Notes under the pieces: generated by a model
What the model was told of the DNA's origin: nothing
The model's input: the letters and a program-made list of their open reading frames with translations, nothing else
Databases searched by the model: none
Program-made: the position numbers and the translations under genes
Shown: piece by piece, positions 1-7,627 of the stretch
How the letters are laid out: each line of letters opens with the position of its first letter
Position numbering within the stretch: position 1 is the stretch's first letter
Assembly: GCA_900617975.1 (NCBI GenBank)
Contig: UZAE01014776.1
Span: forward strand, 1-10,074
DNA from: Rodentolepis nana
Taxonomy: Eukaryota > Platyhelminthes > Cestoda > Cyclophyllidea > Hymenolepididae
Reading direction: 5' to 3'
Length of the DNA: 10,074 bases

Positions 1-523
1 TTGTCAAAGTAGAAATGAGTTTAATACTAAGCAAAATTGTCATCACCTCAATTAGACCTGATTTGGTTTCTGCCTACTGTCAATGCAAACTTGTTTCCAC
101 ATCCGGCTAACGTGAGGATTGATTAATTTAAACGCACTGTCTCCAAACTTTTCAAAGAGCGACTAACAACGTTAGTGATTACTATCCCTGAGTGCTTACA
201 AGTCGACACTCGTCGTCTCGGATTCAGCAGGAGTACAATCACTCTTCTGGTCACTGGTCATCTAATCATTTCAAATTCATGGCCTCGTTTTGTGGGAATA
301 TATGCATAACCTCCTGCAGTAAAGTACTGCAATTTAAAGTTCAAAATTCTTGACAAAATGCGAAGAACAAGTAATGCCATTCACAGAGCCATGTAACATC
401 TTCCAATGTTTTTAATTTTTGTAATATCGAAGTACTACTTTGGGGAACTTTCTTGAATATTGGCATTTCAGTTTCCTTAGAGTGTATTTTTTTATAAGGC
501 AGGCTTTCCTTAAACGAATTAAC
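1..523. other. Non-coding, probably intron
   Basis: All frames are broken by frequent stops and I see no exon with matching splice sites, RNA gene or recognisable repeat. It most likely belongs to the intron that ends at 1375, though it could be upstream flank, since no first exon or promoter is visible. The last 14 bases (510-523, TTAAACGAATTAAC) resemble 863-876 on the other side of the first retroposon copy (10 of 14 bases), which may be a decayed target-site duplication. Confidence 0.55.
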
Positions 524-860
524 TATTTATTTATATCAAATGGCAGGCGTTTTGATAGTTATCATTAGCCCTGGAGCTGACTTCGGGGCTTCACAGAGGG
601 GAAGGAACATCAAAGTGAAAGCAAGCCGAGAGGGGAGGGGAACAGAAGAGTGATTCACAGATGTAGAAGAGACAGACAGACAGACACAAAGGTAGAAAGA
701 AAATAGTAAGATGAGCACTGTCGAAGGGGTCGAATATGACATACAGTGGGGGGTGATGGTAGTTTGAAGTCAGAAGTCAACGACCGATTGATAGACTTCT
801 ATCGTAAGAGTATACGTTGCCCAGGGTGCACCACGTGGAGGAAAGTCTCTCGCGCACCCC
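524..860 (-). repeat. SINE-like retroposon, copy 1 (full length)
   Basis: This is one of four full copies of a family in this window. Retroposon sense is the minus strand: its 5' end is the GGGGTGCGCGAG seen as the complement of 849-860, and its 3' tail is the (AAAT)-like tract that appears as TATTTATTTATATC at 524-537. The 3' part (ATCAAATGGCAGGC on +), the central GTAGTTTGAAGTCAGAAG at 759-776 and the 5' GGTGCACCACGTGGAG at 825-840 recur almost unchanged in the other copies. It has no long ORF and no terminal inverted repeats, so a non-autonomous retroposon fits better than a DNA transposon. The flanking duplication is weak (10 of 14), suggesting an older insertion than copy 4. The class and family name are unknown to me. 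Confidence 0.85.
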
Positions 861-1375
861 GTTTAAACAAACCATCTAATTACTGAAATTGTCCAATAGG
901 TAGTAACGAGGAGAGATCAGATACTTGGCTAGGGGAATTCTCCTCTTGAGTCTTCAATTTCTACTCCCAAGGTAAATTTCAACACCTTTATTTTTTATGA
1001 GCTCAAGGTTTATCATCTCACTCTTGGGTTCTTAGGCATTATGGTATCATTGTACAATGCCTTTTTAATAATTGTCAAAATAGGGGGATCAGCTATCCTT
1101 ATTAATCTTATCTCCCTGATCTGAGCCTGAACTACACTGAAGGAGAACTAACTTCATCCACCCACAGGCTTTATTCTCTCATAAATATAACCTCGCTCCC
1201 AATTTCATTAGTACATAAGAGTAGGTTTAACATTGCGAATTCTGATATTCATCGAAGTAATTTCGGGATATTCTTTTAATGTTGTGTTTGTTTGCGAATG
1301 GAAGGAGGTGAAATTGAGGTGAAATAACCTATTTCATTTATTGCTTACTTATTTGTCTGTTCTTACCCTTTCCAG
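861..1375. other. Intron ending in a splice acceptor
   Basis: Non-coding AT-rich sequence. It ends in a good acceptor, a T/C-rich run (TTTGTCTGTTCTTACCCTTTCCAG) of which the last part is CTTACCCTTTCCAG, at about 1352-1375. No donor for this intron is seen in the window, so the upstream exon lies to the left. Confidence 0.6.
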
Positions 1376-1725
1376 CTCACTGATCAAGAAGCAGCAGCCG
1401 ACGAAGCCATTGAAAGGCTCTGTCTTCGATGTCATAATCTCGAGACTCGCTTGGCTGAAGCTCAGTCAGCAATGTCTGTTTCCACCTCTGGTCCAAATGG
1501 TTGTAACGGTGGGGATGGAAATGACCACTCTCCACCTCGAACTCCGACGCCTGAAAACGGTGGAAGGGGTCGATTGAGTCCGGTGTTGGAACAGGGCGAA
1601 GATACTGAGGAGACGGAATGTGAGCAACAAATGACTAATGGGATCAAATCAGCCGATACCGATTCCGGAGATCTGCAAGCGAAGTATTTCTCCCTCATTG
1701 AACTCTATGAAGCTGCCATCAAAAG
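1376..1725 (+). CDS. Internal exon: coiled-coil plus Ser/Pro-acidic linker of a probable scaffold protein
   Basis: A 350 nt exon, entered in phase 0 and left with two bases of a codon (AG) at a donor AAAAG|GTGAAT. It encodes 116 residues. Residues 1-33 (starting LTDQEAAADEAIERL, then ETRLAEAQSAM) are rich in Leu, Ala and Glu with a heptad-like spacing, so probably a helix or coiled coil. Residues 34-85 are low complexity: Asn/Gly-rich, then SPPRTPTPENGG with several proline-directed Ser/Thr sites, then a very acidic run (EQGEDTEETECEQQ). Residues about 98-116 (DLQAKYFSLIELYEAAIKR) look helical again. The bias to charged residues and the open frame across the whole exon support real coding. 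I do not recognise the family; a cytoskeletal or signalling adaptor is inference from composition only. Upstream residues and the start codon are outside the window. Confidence 0.78.
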
Positions 1726-2742
1726 GTGAATTCAACTCGATTATTATTACAATTTTTTTTGAAAATGAAGGCTCATGCATATAATAACCCAGCGCATTTC
1801 CGTTAATTGAAAATTAATTATTCTAAAACTTTTTTTTATTTTCTACTTTTTGCTGTTTTCCTGTTATTTTGACATTTATTCCAATTATAGGACTTAGTTC
1901 ATGTACTTACTCTATGTGATTAAATGCTATAACCAAATTTAACTAATCTCATATTCGGAAGAATCTTCAATCTCTGATTATATGTAATTATCGATTCGAA
2001 AGTAATCACTGTCATTGGTTTTATTATTTACTCTTCATTAAGTCTGCTAGTCATCGATTAGCGTTTTTTTGGGGATATGAAAATTGTGGAGAATTTTATA
2101 AAATTGGTTTCCACGCCTTTTTAAGTGCTCATTAGGTTCTTTGCGGTATTAATTTGTGTGTAACCCCAATACATATACAATAGCCAACCCTGAACTTTTG
2201 AAGTTAATGAACTGTAAGCGGATCCTGAAAATTTTGTTACTTAAGCGGGCAGCCTGGGTATAGTTTATGAGTTGGGCATTTATTAATGGCTTTGCCATCT
2301 CTCCACTCTTGATTGATTCACTTGAATTGGAAGTTCAGTAAGTAGCATAGGCGCAAAGTTGTGTTATAGTGTTGGACAAAGTTAGGCTAAGAGAGATCGC
2401 TTCTTCATTTGACGGCATTTTTGTTGTAGTTTCCAGTGCTTGGCTTGTTATCTCCTGTTGCCTACGAAAGTACCGTAGAATTAATTCCTTTTTTCCCGCA
2501 ATCGTATCTGTGCAACTAAACTACTCGCGTAGTTTGATTAGTTTAATGTAAGCAAATGCTATCCATAAATCAGTTTGCGCATTGCGGGAGAATGCTTATC
2601 TAATTATTTAATTTTTGTTTGACGCAGTAGATTGATACACTCTAGTTCTCATGTGGCATAATTAACTAGAAGGGGGGATTACTTTTGCCTCTGAGTCAAC
2701 TTCCGAAATTTCAGTCACTTTTTTGTCTAACATTCTTTCCGT

Positions 2743-2790
2743 TCCTCCTTCCCCTCCACTCCACTCCACTTCTTTCCCCTTTCTCCTACT
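2743..2790. repeat. Polypyrimidine block with short CCACT repeats
   Basis: Nearly pure C/T sequence with three tandem CCACT units around 2755-2769, inside the long intron. Such mirror-like purine/pyrimidine tracts can form triplex DNA, but no AG acceptor with an open exon follows directly, so it does not look like a splice site. Confidence 0.6.
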
Positions 2791-3083
2791 ATTGAACCAC
2801 ATGACCGGTTAGTCGGTTATTTTGGCGATTTCGATATTAGTACCATCAACTGTGTCACCATCAGTGCATGTCTAACTTATCCACTATTTCTTTACCATTA
2901 GCATTTAAGACAAGATTATAGCCGCCCTCATTTGAAGGCTTCCTTACAGCAAATTAAATTGTTTGCACTTATAGGGTACAGTCATTGTTTGGCCACCCAT
3001 TTCATTGTAGAATACGTCTGATAAACTGTTTGTACATGGGTGGTTGTAGTTGGTGAGATTGTATGGAATGAAAGATATAATTT

Positions 3084-3096
3084 ATGTCTGGGCCCC
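3084..3096. repeat. Target-site duplication, left of copy 2
   Basis: ATGTCTGGGCCCC here matches ATGTCTGCGTCCC at 3434-3446 in 11 of 13 positions. The pair sits exactly at both ends of retroposon copy 2, as expected for a duplication made at insertion and since mutated. Confidence 0.7.
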
Positions 3097-3433
3097 GGGA
3101 TGTGCGGTAGAATTACCTCCACGTGGTGCTCCCTGGGCAACATATACACATACGGCGAAAAAGTCTATAAGTAGACAGTTGACTTCTGACTTCAAACTAC
3201 CATCACTCCCACTGTATGTCGTATTCCACCACTTCCAAAGTACTCACCCCATCTTTTTTCTGCCTATGTGTCTGTCTGTCTCTTTTACATCTTTGAAACA
3301 CTCGTCTGTCCACCCCCCCCCCTCCCCACCTCTCGACTTTTATTCACTTTGATGTTCCTTCCCCTCTGTGAAGCCCGAAGTCAACTAATGCACTAACGAA
3401 AACTGTCAAGATGCCTGCCATTTGATATAAATA
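3097..3433 (+). repeat. SINE-like retroposon, copy 2 (inverted relative to the others)
   Basis: The same family as copies 1, 3, 4 and 5 but in the opposite orientation, so retroposon sense is the + strand, the same as the host gene. It starts GGGATGTGCGGTAG, has the CCTCCACGTGGTGC block at 3117-3130, the conserved central block at 3178-3200, and ends in GCCATTTGATATAAATA. Its length of 337 bp equals copy 1. An internal run of ten C (3313-3322) replaces mixed G/A sequence found at the matching place in copies 1 and 3. A 100-codon open stretch overlapping it (3050-3352) has no counterpart in the other copies and is not a gene. It is flanked by a 13 bp imperfect duplication. Confidence 0.87.
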
Positions 3434-3446
3434 ATGTCTGCGTCCC
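3434..3446. repeat. Target-site duplication, right of copy 2
   Basis: ATGTCTGCGTCCC, partner of 3084-3096 (11 of 13 bases). It follows the AT-rich tail directly. Confidence 0.7.
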
Positions 3447-4133
3447 AATTAATCAAGCTTCTCCGGTGGGTATCGATCTATCGATCGGCAAGTAGCATGG
3501 TCGATATTCATAGGGTGGTACATCCTATGATCTAGGCAGCCAATAGCAATGGTCAATTTTGTAATCGGATCTGGTGGTAAAATGTGAGCTTTTCACGCAA
3601 CGCAAGTCAAGTGTTTGCTGACACTTGCCAAAATGTGCTTTAGGAGAAGTTGTTGTACTTCCCTATTCATTTGCCATTGGCACTAGAGTCTTAAGTAGTG
3701 GATCTAAATAAAGATTGAATGCTGAAGCGTAGTCATTGCTGAATCTTTTAATGGCCGTAGTTATTCCAGTATTTGGTCTTTTATTTTTCCAAGTGCAAAA
3801 GATGGTCGTTGCTGTTACTTGTATTTTTTTTTCTAACAGTCGCATTCAGTGTTTGTTTGAGTTGTTTCCTCTTTGTCTTGCTAACATTGATTAAGTTACT
3901 TTGGCTTTAAATTGCCATAGTTGTCAGTTGTTTTCATCGCACCACCACCAACACCACCGTTGAATCGGGACTAGAATCTCGTTGTGTAACAATACGTTCA
4001 AGTTACTGCTCTACTCATTAAGATCTTGGAATGCAAGTAGTTATGCGTTTGTATGCTTACTCTACATCAGTTTTAATTCCCAATTACTTCGCATTTCGAT
4101 TTATATGCGGGGTTTGGCTTGTGCCCTCTCTCT

Positions 4134-4143
4134 CCCCCCCCCC
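4134..4143. repeat. Run of ten C
   Basis: A C10 homopolymer after a CTCTCT tract inside the long intron. Runs of exactly ten C or G also occur at 3313-3322, 6912-6921 and 7735-7744. Such runs are length-unstable and prone to sequencing error. Confidence 0.8.
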
Positions 4144-4348
4144 TTAAAATGCCTCTTCCTAATTAGCATAGTGCCCTCACCGCCCCGCCCTCTCCCTCCA
4201 TTTCATGCATTTTTATGTGATCGACACTCACGTTGATAATTATTCTAGAGCAAAATGTGTTTTTTTTTCATGTTTATGATTTTCACGCTGTGTGACGATT
4301 ATCCACCACGACATTTCCCTATTTTGGTTCGTTGGCAGAACAGAGAGT

Positions 4349-4376
4349 GGGGGAGGAGGGGGGGAGGGTGGGTGGG
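4349..4376 (+). other. G-quadruplex-forming motif
   Basis: There are G-runs of 5, 7, 3, 3 and 3, the last four separated by single bases (A, T, T). This fits the classic four-run G-quadruplex pattern with very short loops, usually the most stable kind. It lies on the + strand, so if this is intron of the + strand gene the motif would also be present in the pre-mRNA. Folding is predicted from pattern alone. Confidence 0.7.
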
Positions 4377-5274
4377 TGACAGGTTTGCTGTTATTTGATC
4401 TGAACTCTTTTGACTCACTCCTAGAACTGTTTGCTTTGCGGTCAAATGTTTAAGTTTATTTTATTTTTTTTCAATCCCTGATGCCTAATTAAAGGTGCTT
4501 CCAATTAAGCAACTAAAACGCATGGAAACTAACCTCCATGCATCCAGGTTTCCTAGTTACCTGTGTGCTCTTCTATGGAATCGTAGGCCGTGAGTTCGAC
4601 GTCTAACCAGCCAACAAATTGACCAACCGCATCATTTAAACTGTAGCTAATTGACAGAAATGGAGATTCCACAGAGTCATCGTTCTCCCGAAGAGGAGTT
4701 TAAAAGGTTGACTTTGAGGTTACCGAGAAGATTAACGGTGTAGACTTTACCGTATACCTCGCTCGTTTTGCATTTGCAATGTAGAGTTTTTGTGTTTTTA
4801 TATATGTGTTTACTATGCCTTCCAATACCTTGGCCGTATAAATGGATGTTTAGTGTGTTACGAAGCACATGGGGTATATCGTTATTCAATTTGGTTTGGA
4901 CCCTGTAACACCTCCCATTCTAATTCGGCTTGTTGCCTGTTCCAATCCTAGCTAACCTGAATGTCGCCACAACCATCGATCACGTGGAATGCAGCATTGA
5001 AGTTGCGCGCAATAGAAATTGAACAGCTTAGTGTTCTAAATATTTATTCATATTTTTTCCGTTGAAGTGATCACGTAGTTTTACTCCTGGCCAAATTCAT
5101 TCTTGATTTTATCCACCAAGTCATTTCCTTTTATTTGTTTGTTTGTTTCAAGCTAGCAAGAGAAAATAAAGGTGTTTGGAAAGTGCGTTGTTGCATTCCA
5201 ATGCTGCATAATTATTTCTTGCCTTCTGTTTCGACGGAAGGTGTGGCTACCTGAAGTTTTTTGCCTTCACATAG

Positions 5275-5339
5275 AACGTCTGGCTGCATTTGAGATGATT
5301 AAAGAGCGCGCCCCAATTACCAAACCAAGATATCTAAAG
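5275..5339 (+). CDS. Possible internal exon
   Basis: A 65 nt candidate. The acceptor TTTTTTGCCTTCACATAG is good; the donor AAAG|GTCATA is weak after GT. Entered with one base of a codon already supplied, it reads RLAAFEMIKE then RAPITKPRYLK, which looks like protein, helical then basic with Pro. It leaves in phase 0, exactly what the exon at 7585 needs. It does not join directly to the exon ending at 1725 (that gives a stop), so a further exon of length 3n+2 would be needed between them. The frame also happens to run open from 5172 to 5378, so chance cannot be excluded. Confidence 0.4.
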
Positions 5340-5473
5340 GTCATATTTTGGCTATTAGCATCTACTTTAGGGGGTTGAAAATTGTCGGTTATTTATAAGG
5401 TGAATGGCAATTATCATCTCAGCATTTCTTTTTCATTCATTTATATGACTTTTACTTAAATCTTGCTCAAATG
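5340..5473. other. Intron segment up to copy 3
   Basis: Non-coding AT-rich sequence between the possible exon and the third retroposon copy. No further feature seen. Confidence 0.4.
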
Positions 5474-5487
5474 GATTTTAATAATGT
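5474..5487. repeat. Target-site duplication, left of copy 3
   Basis: GATTTTAATAATGT here matches GATTTTAGTAATTT at 5795-5808 (12 of 14) and GATTTTAGTAATGT at 5823-5836 (13 of 14). Confidence 0.65.
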
Positions 5488-5794
5488 TTATTTCAAATGG
5501 CAGGCGTTTTGGTAGTTATCATTAGGCCTTTAGTTGACTTCGGGCTTCACAGTAGGGAGGAACATTAAAGTGAGAAGAATTCGACGGGAGAAAAGAAGAG
5601 CCATTTACAGATGTAACAGACAGACACAAAGGCAGAGAAAAGGCTAGATGAGTACTGTGAAGGGGTCGAATATGACATGCAGTTGGGCCATGGTAGTTTG
5701 AAGTCAGAAGTCAACTGCCTGTTTAGACTTTTTTGCCGTATGAGAAAATGTTGCGCAGGGTGCACCACGTGGAGTTAAATCTACCGCGCACCCC
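5488..5794 (-). repeat. SINE-like retroposon, copy 3
   Basis: The shortest full copy (307 bp), with retroposon sense on the minus strand. It keeps the AT-rich tail (TTTATTTC), ATGGCAGGCGTTTTGGTAG, the exact central block at 5693-5715 and the CACGTG block at 5766-5771, and ends at the CGCGCACCCC terminus. Small internal deletions around 5560-5640 account for the shorter length; the G-rich stretch of copies 1 and 4 is replaced by GGGAGAAAAG. It is flanked by 14 bp imperfect duplications. Confidence 0.86.
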
Positions 5795-5850
5795 GATTTT
5801 AGTAATTTAGTACTATATTACAGATTTTAGTAATGTAGTAAGTGTCTTGA
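5795..5850. repeat. 28 bp tandem duplication including the target-site duplication
   Basis: GATTTTAGTAATTTAGTA (from 5795) recurs 28 bases later as GATTTTAGTAATGTAGTA (from 5823). The unit begins exactly at the right end of copy 3, so a second copy of the insertion-site duplication has arisen by local duplication or slippage. Confidence 0.65.
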
Positions 5851-5961
5851 AATTAATCTTTCTTTGTTATCCTATCGAGGAATATCTTATTCCTCAAAAA
5901 GCGCTGACCATCTTTTAAGGTTGGCTAGTCTAATCTTTCCTTATTGATTTATTTGTCAACT

Positions 5962-5984
5962 GGGGGTGTGGGTGAGGGGGGGGG
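5962..5984 (+). other. G-rich tract
   Basis: G-runs of 5, 3 and 9 separated by TGT and TGA. With the last run split, this can supply four G-tracts, so a quadruplex is possible, though less clear than at 4349-4376. It lies in the intron before the exon at 7585. Confidence 0.5.
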
Positions 5985-6558
5985 AAGAACCTGAAGAGCA
6001 AAAATTTGTTAAGAATGTGTGAAGGTTACTTTTTTCGTCTTTTCGACCAATGAGATTAGAGCAAAAGCACGAGGAAGAATTTAGCTATGGGGAAAAATTT
6101 TTTTCCTGAAATTCGACAATTTCTCGTGACAGTAAAGCGTTTAATTGTGACTACTTAAACGTAAATGTACTCCTTATTTTTTTTTCTTTGTAAATATTTG
6201 CTAAACTATTAACCATATTTAAGTGTTTGTGGCTTCGTTGTTTCTTATNTTCGTGCATACCTCCTGCGATATTGGCCATGGTGAAAATTGATCCAATTTG
6301 AAGTCTAATTTCATGGCATAGATCCTCTTTACCATATAGGCACAGATGAGCTAGTGGTATGAAAAGATGACCATCATCTAAATGGAAACTTTACACGCAC
6401 ACAGTGAAAGAGGCTCTTTTGAATTCTTTTTCCAATCTTCCATTTGCTCTTAATTGAATTTGCAGCTACTTAGTCTCAAAGAAGAAGAAGAAGAAGGAAA
6501 AAGGAAGATGAATAGGGAAAACGATTATTTTTATTAATATTAATAAATTTACCTCTAT
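5985..6558. other. Intron sequence, no gene seen
   Basis: AT-rich and stop-rich. It contains one ambiguous base (N at 6249), and (AAG)6 at 6479-6496 that follows an acceptor-like TTGAATTTGCAG ending at 6465. Spliced from 1725, that stretch would read a short Lys-rich tail and stop at 6509-6511; I treat this as chance. Confidence 0.55.
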
Positions 6559-6703
6559 GGGTTGGGCTAGTCGGTAAATGATTGACTCTCTCTCTCCCTC
6601 TCTCGGCTTAGCGACTAATTGCAGTGTCGGTGTCCTCGCAATGTGTGAGCGTGGGAGTTCAATGATCGATAATACCTGTTCATGAGAGAGAGAGAGAGAG
6701 AGT
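6559..6703 (+). repeat. Degenerate tRNA-like segment with paired CT and GA tracts
   Basis: TGGGCTAGTCGG (6563-6574), followed by TAAATG, resembles a tRNA D-arm and an RNA polymerase III A box, with one mismatch. GCGTGGGAGTTCAATGA (to 6665) resembles a T-arm and B box, with 8 of 9 consensus positions. The boxes are about 94 bases apart, longer than in a normal tRNA, because a CT tract (6586-6604) lies between them. A GA tract (6684-6702) follows and is complementary to the CT tract in 18 of 19 positions. No full cloverleaf can be drawn, so this is not a functional tRNA. A tRNA-derived SINE remnant is my inference. Confidence 0.35.
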
Positions 6704-6785
6704 TGAAGGCCATCTAATTAATGAATTGTCGGTAAAACTTTTTTTCTCCAAACCAAATGTTGTTAGAGCTATATTTTTACTTCCG

Positions 6786-6800
6786 CTTTTAGGAATACTT
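6786..6800. repeat. Target-site duplication, left of copy 4
   Basis: CTTTTAGGAATACTT, repeated without change at 7128-7142. A perfect 15 bp match exactly bounding the element. Confidence 0.9.
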
Positions 6801-7127
6801 ATTTATTTATTTATATCAAATGGCAGGCTTTATGATATTTATCATTAGCCCTTTAGTTGACTTCAGGCTTCACAGAGGGAAGGAGGAACATCAAATTGAA
6901 AAAATTCGAGAGGGGGGGGGGAACAGAAGAGTGTTTCAAAGATGTAAGAGACAAACACAAAGTTAGAACAAAGGTTAGGTGAGTACTGTGGAAATAGTCG
7001 AATATGACATACAGTGGGGTGATGGTAGTTTGAAGTGAGAGGTCAACTGCCAGTTAATAGACTTTTTGCCGTATGAATATACGTTGCCCATGGTGCACCA
7101 CGTGGAGATAAGTCTATCGCACACCCC
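6801..7127 (-). repeat. SINE-like retroposon, copy 4 (best-bounded, probably youngest here)
   Basis: 327 bp, retroposon sense on the minus strand. The 3' tail appears as ATTTATTTATTTATATC directly after the left duplication. The 5' terminus appears as CGCACACCCC directly before the right one. The central block at 7025-7047 differs in two bases from copies 1 to 3. The CACGTG at 7099-7104 is intact, and a ten-G run lies at 6912-6921. The perfect 15 bp duplication shows this insertion is recent enough not to have decayed, and defines the element's two ends exactly. Long duplications with an AT-rich tail indicate target-primed reverse transcription by a LINE-type enzyme supplied in trans. Confidence 0.9.
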
Positions 7128-7142
7128 CTTTTAGGAATACTT
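7128..7142. repeat. Target-site duplication, right of copy 4
   Basis: CTTTTAGGAATACTT, identical to 6786-6800. Confidence 0.9.
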
Positions 7143-7584
7143 GGTTTTATTTTAACCACGTATTTAAATTACAAATCGATTGGTTTCAGTGGCTAGAACT
7201 CTTAGTTTGTACGCATATTCTTCGACTTAGTTGACACGGGAAAACTGCCTTAGATTCCCTGCTTTTTGGAAAGTCATGAACCGGGATTTAGCTTAGCAAG
7301 ATTCCACTGTCTCAGCTTCCTTCTTTTTGCTCTATATCAATAAATGTCTTTTTTGTTCTTTCGCCGTGAATTTTGTATTACTTTTCATCCATCCATCCAT
7401 CCCTCCATCTATCTAGGATCATAACTTTACTGCGATATTGCTATTTGGATTGAGTTTTGGCGTACCCTAACCGTGGGAATTCAAAGATTCAATCATTGTG
7501 CATTTGCACTCTAATTAGTCAATTGTTACTTGCTTGCCTGTTTTTTTTTTAATTTCATTAATTTTTCCTCCACTTTCTTTGCAG
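7143..7584. other. Intron end with splice acceptor
   Basis: Non-coding. It contains a (CATC)n microsatellite at 7386-7414 and ends in a good acceptor, CCTCCACTTTCTTTGCAG, at 7567-7584. Confidence 0.65.
7386..7414. repeat. (CATC)n microsatellite
   Basis: Four perfect CATC units followed by interrupted CCTC/CATC/TATC units, inside the intron. No other role is seen. Confidence 0.85.
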
Positions 7585-7627
7585 ACTTCGGAACTTGAAT
7601 ACGATTCGCTGACAGATGAAAGAGGAG
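7585..7627 (+). CDS. Small internal exon (43 nt)
   Basis: It lies between the strong acceptor CTTTCTTTGCAG and the donor GGAG|GTAGGT. In phase 0 it reads TSELEYDSLTDERG and leaves one base, G. That base joins the next exon to make GAT (Asp) with the frame intact, giving ...DERGDYGEEDG. The acidic, hydrophilic composition continues into the next exon. Entry from the exon at 1725 is out of phase: the joined reading hits TGA after nine codons. Entry from the possible exon ending at 5339 is in phase. Confidence 0.65.

Larger units (their letters stand above)
1726..5274. other. Long intron (may hide a small exon)
   Basis: After the donor at 1726, sequence is stop-rich in all frames. It holds retroposon copy 2, a polypyrimidine block, C-runs and a G-quadruplex motif, listed separately. 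No RNA gene is recognised. Reading phase demands an extra exon somewhere between 1726 and the next exons, because joining 1725 directly to 7585 gives a stop after nine codons. None of the open stretches here (for example 2902-2975) has both the needed phase and splice sites, apart from a speculative 11 nt microexon at 4696-4706. Confidence 0.55.

Noticed and set aside
524..860. The repeat family as an LTR fragment, TRIM or MITE
   Set aside because: No terminal direct or inverted repeats, and the duplications are 13-15 bp rather than the 4-6 bp of LTR elements or the 2-10 bp of most DNA transposons; the AT-rich tail points to a LINE-dependent element.
2902..2975. Exon-like stretch reading HLRQDYSRPHLKAS after a good acceptor
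   Set aside because: It is open only if entered in phase 0, but the exon ending at 1725 carries two bases, and in that phase it hits TAA at the second codon. No strong donor either.
3050..3352. 100-codon open frame on the + strand
   Set aside because: Almost all of it lies inside retroposon copy 2; the frame is not kept in the other copies and starts outside the element. It is a chance opening.
3663..3845. 60-codon antisense open frame
   Set aside because: No splice sites, no recognisable domain and a composition like the surrounding intron.
4560..4610. GAGTTCGACGTC resembling a polymerase III B box
   Set aside because: No matching A box at a suitable distance and no cloverleaf.
6249..6249. 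Ambiguous base N
   Set aside because: A single unresolved base in intron; no biological meaning.
6466..6511. Alternative last exon with a Lys-rich tail after TTGAATTTGCAG
   Set aside because: In frame from 1725 but encodes only a simple (AAG)n repeat before a stop; no polyadenylation context was recognised, and downstream exons argue against it.
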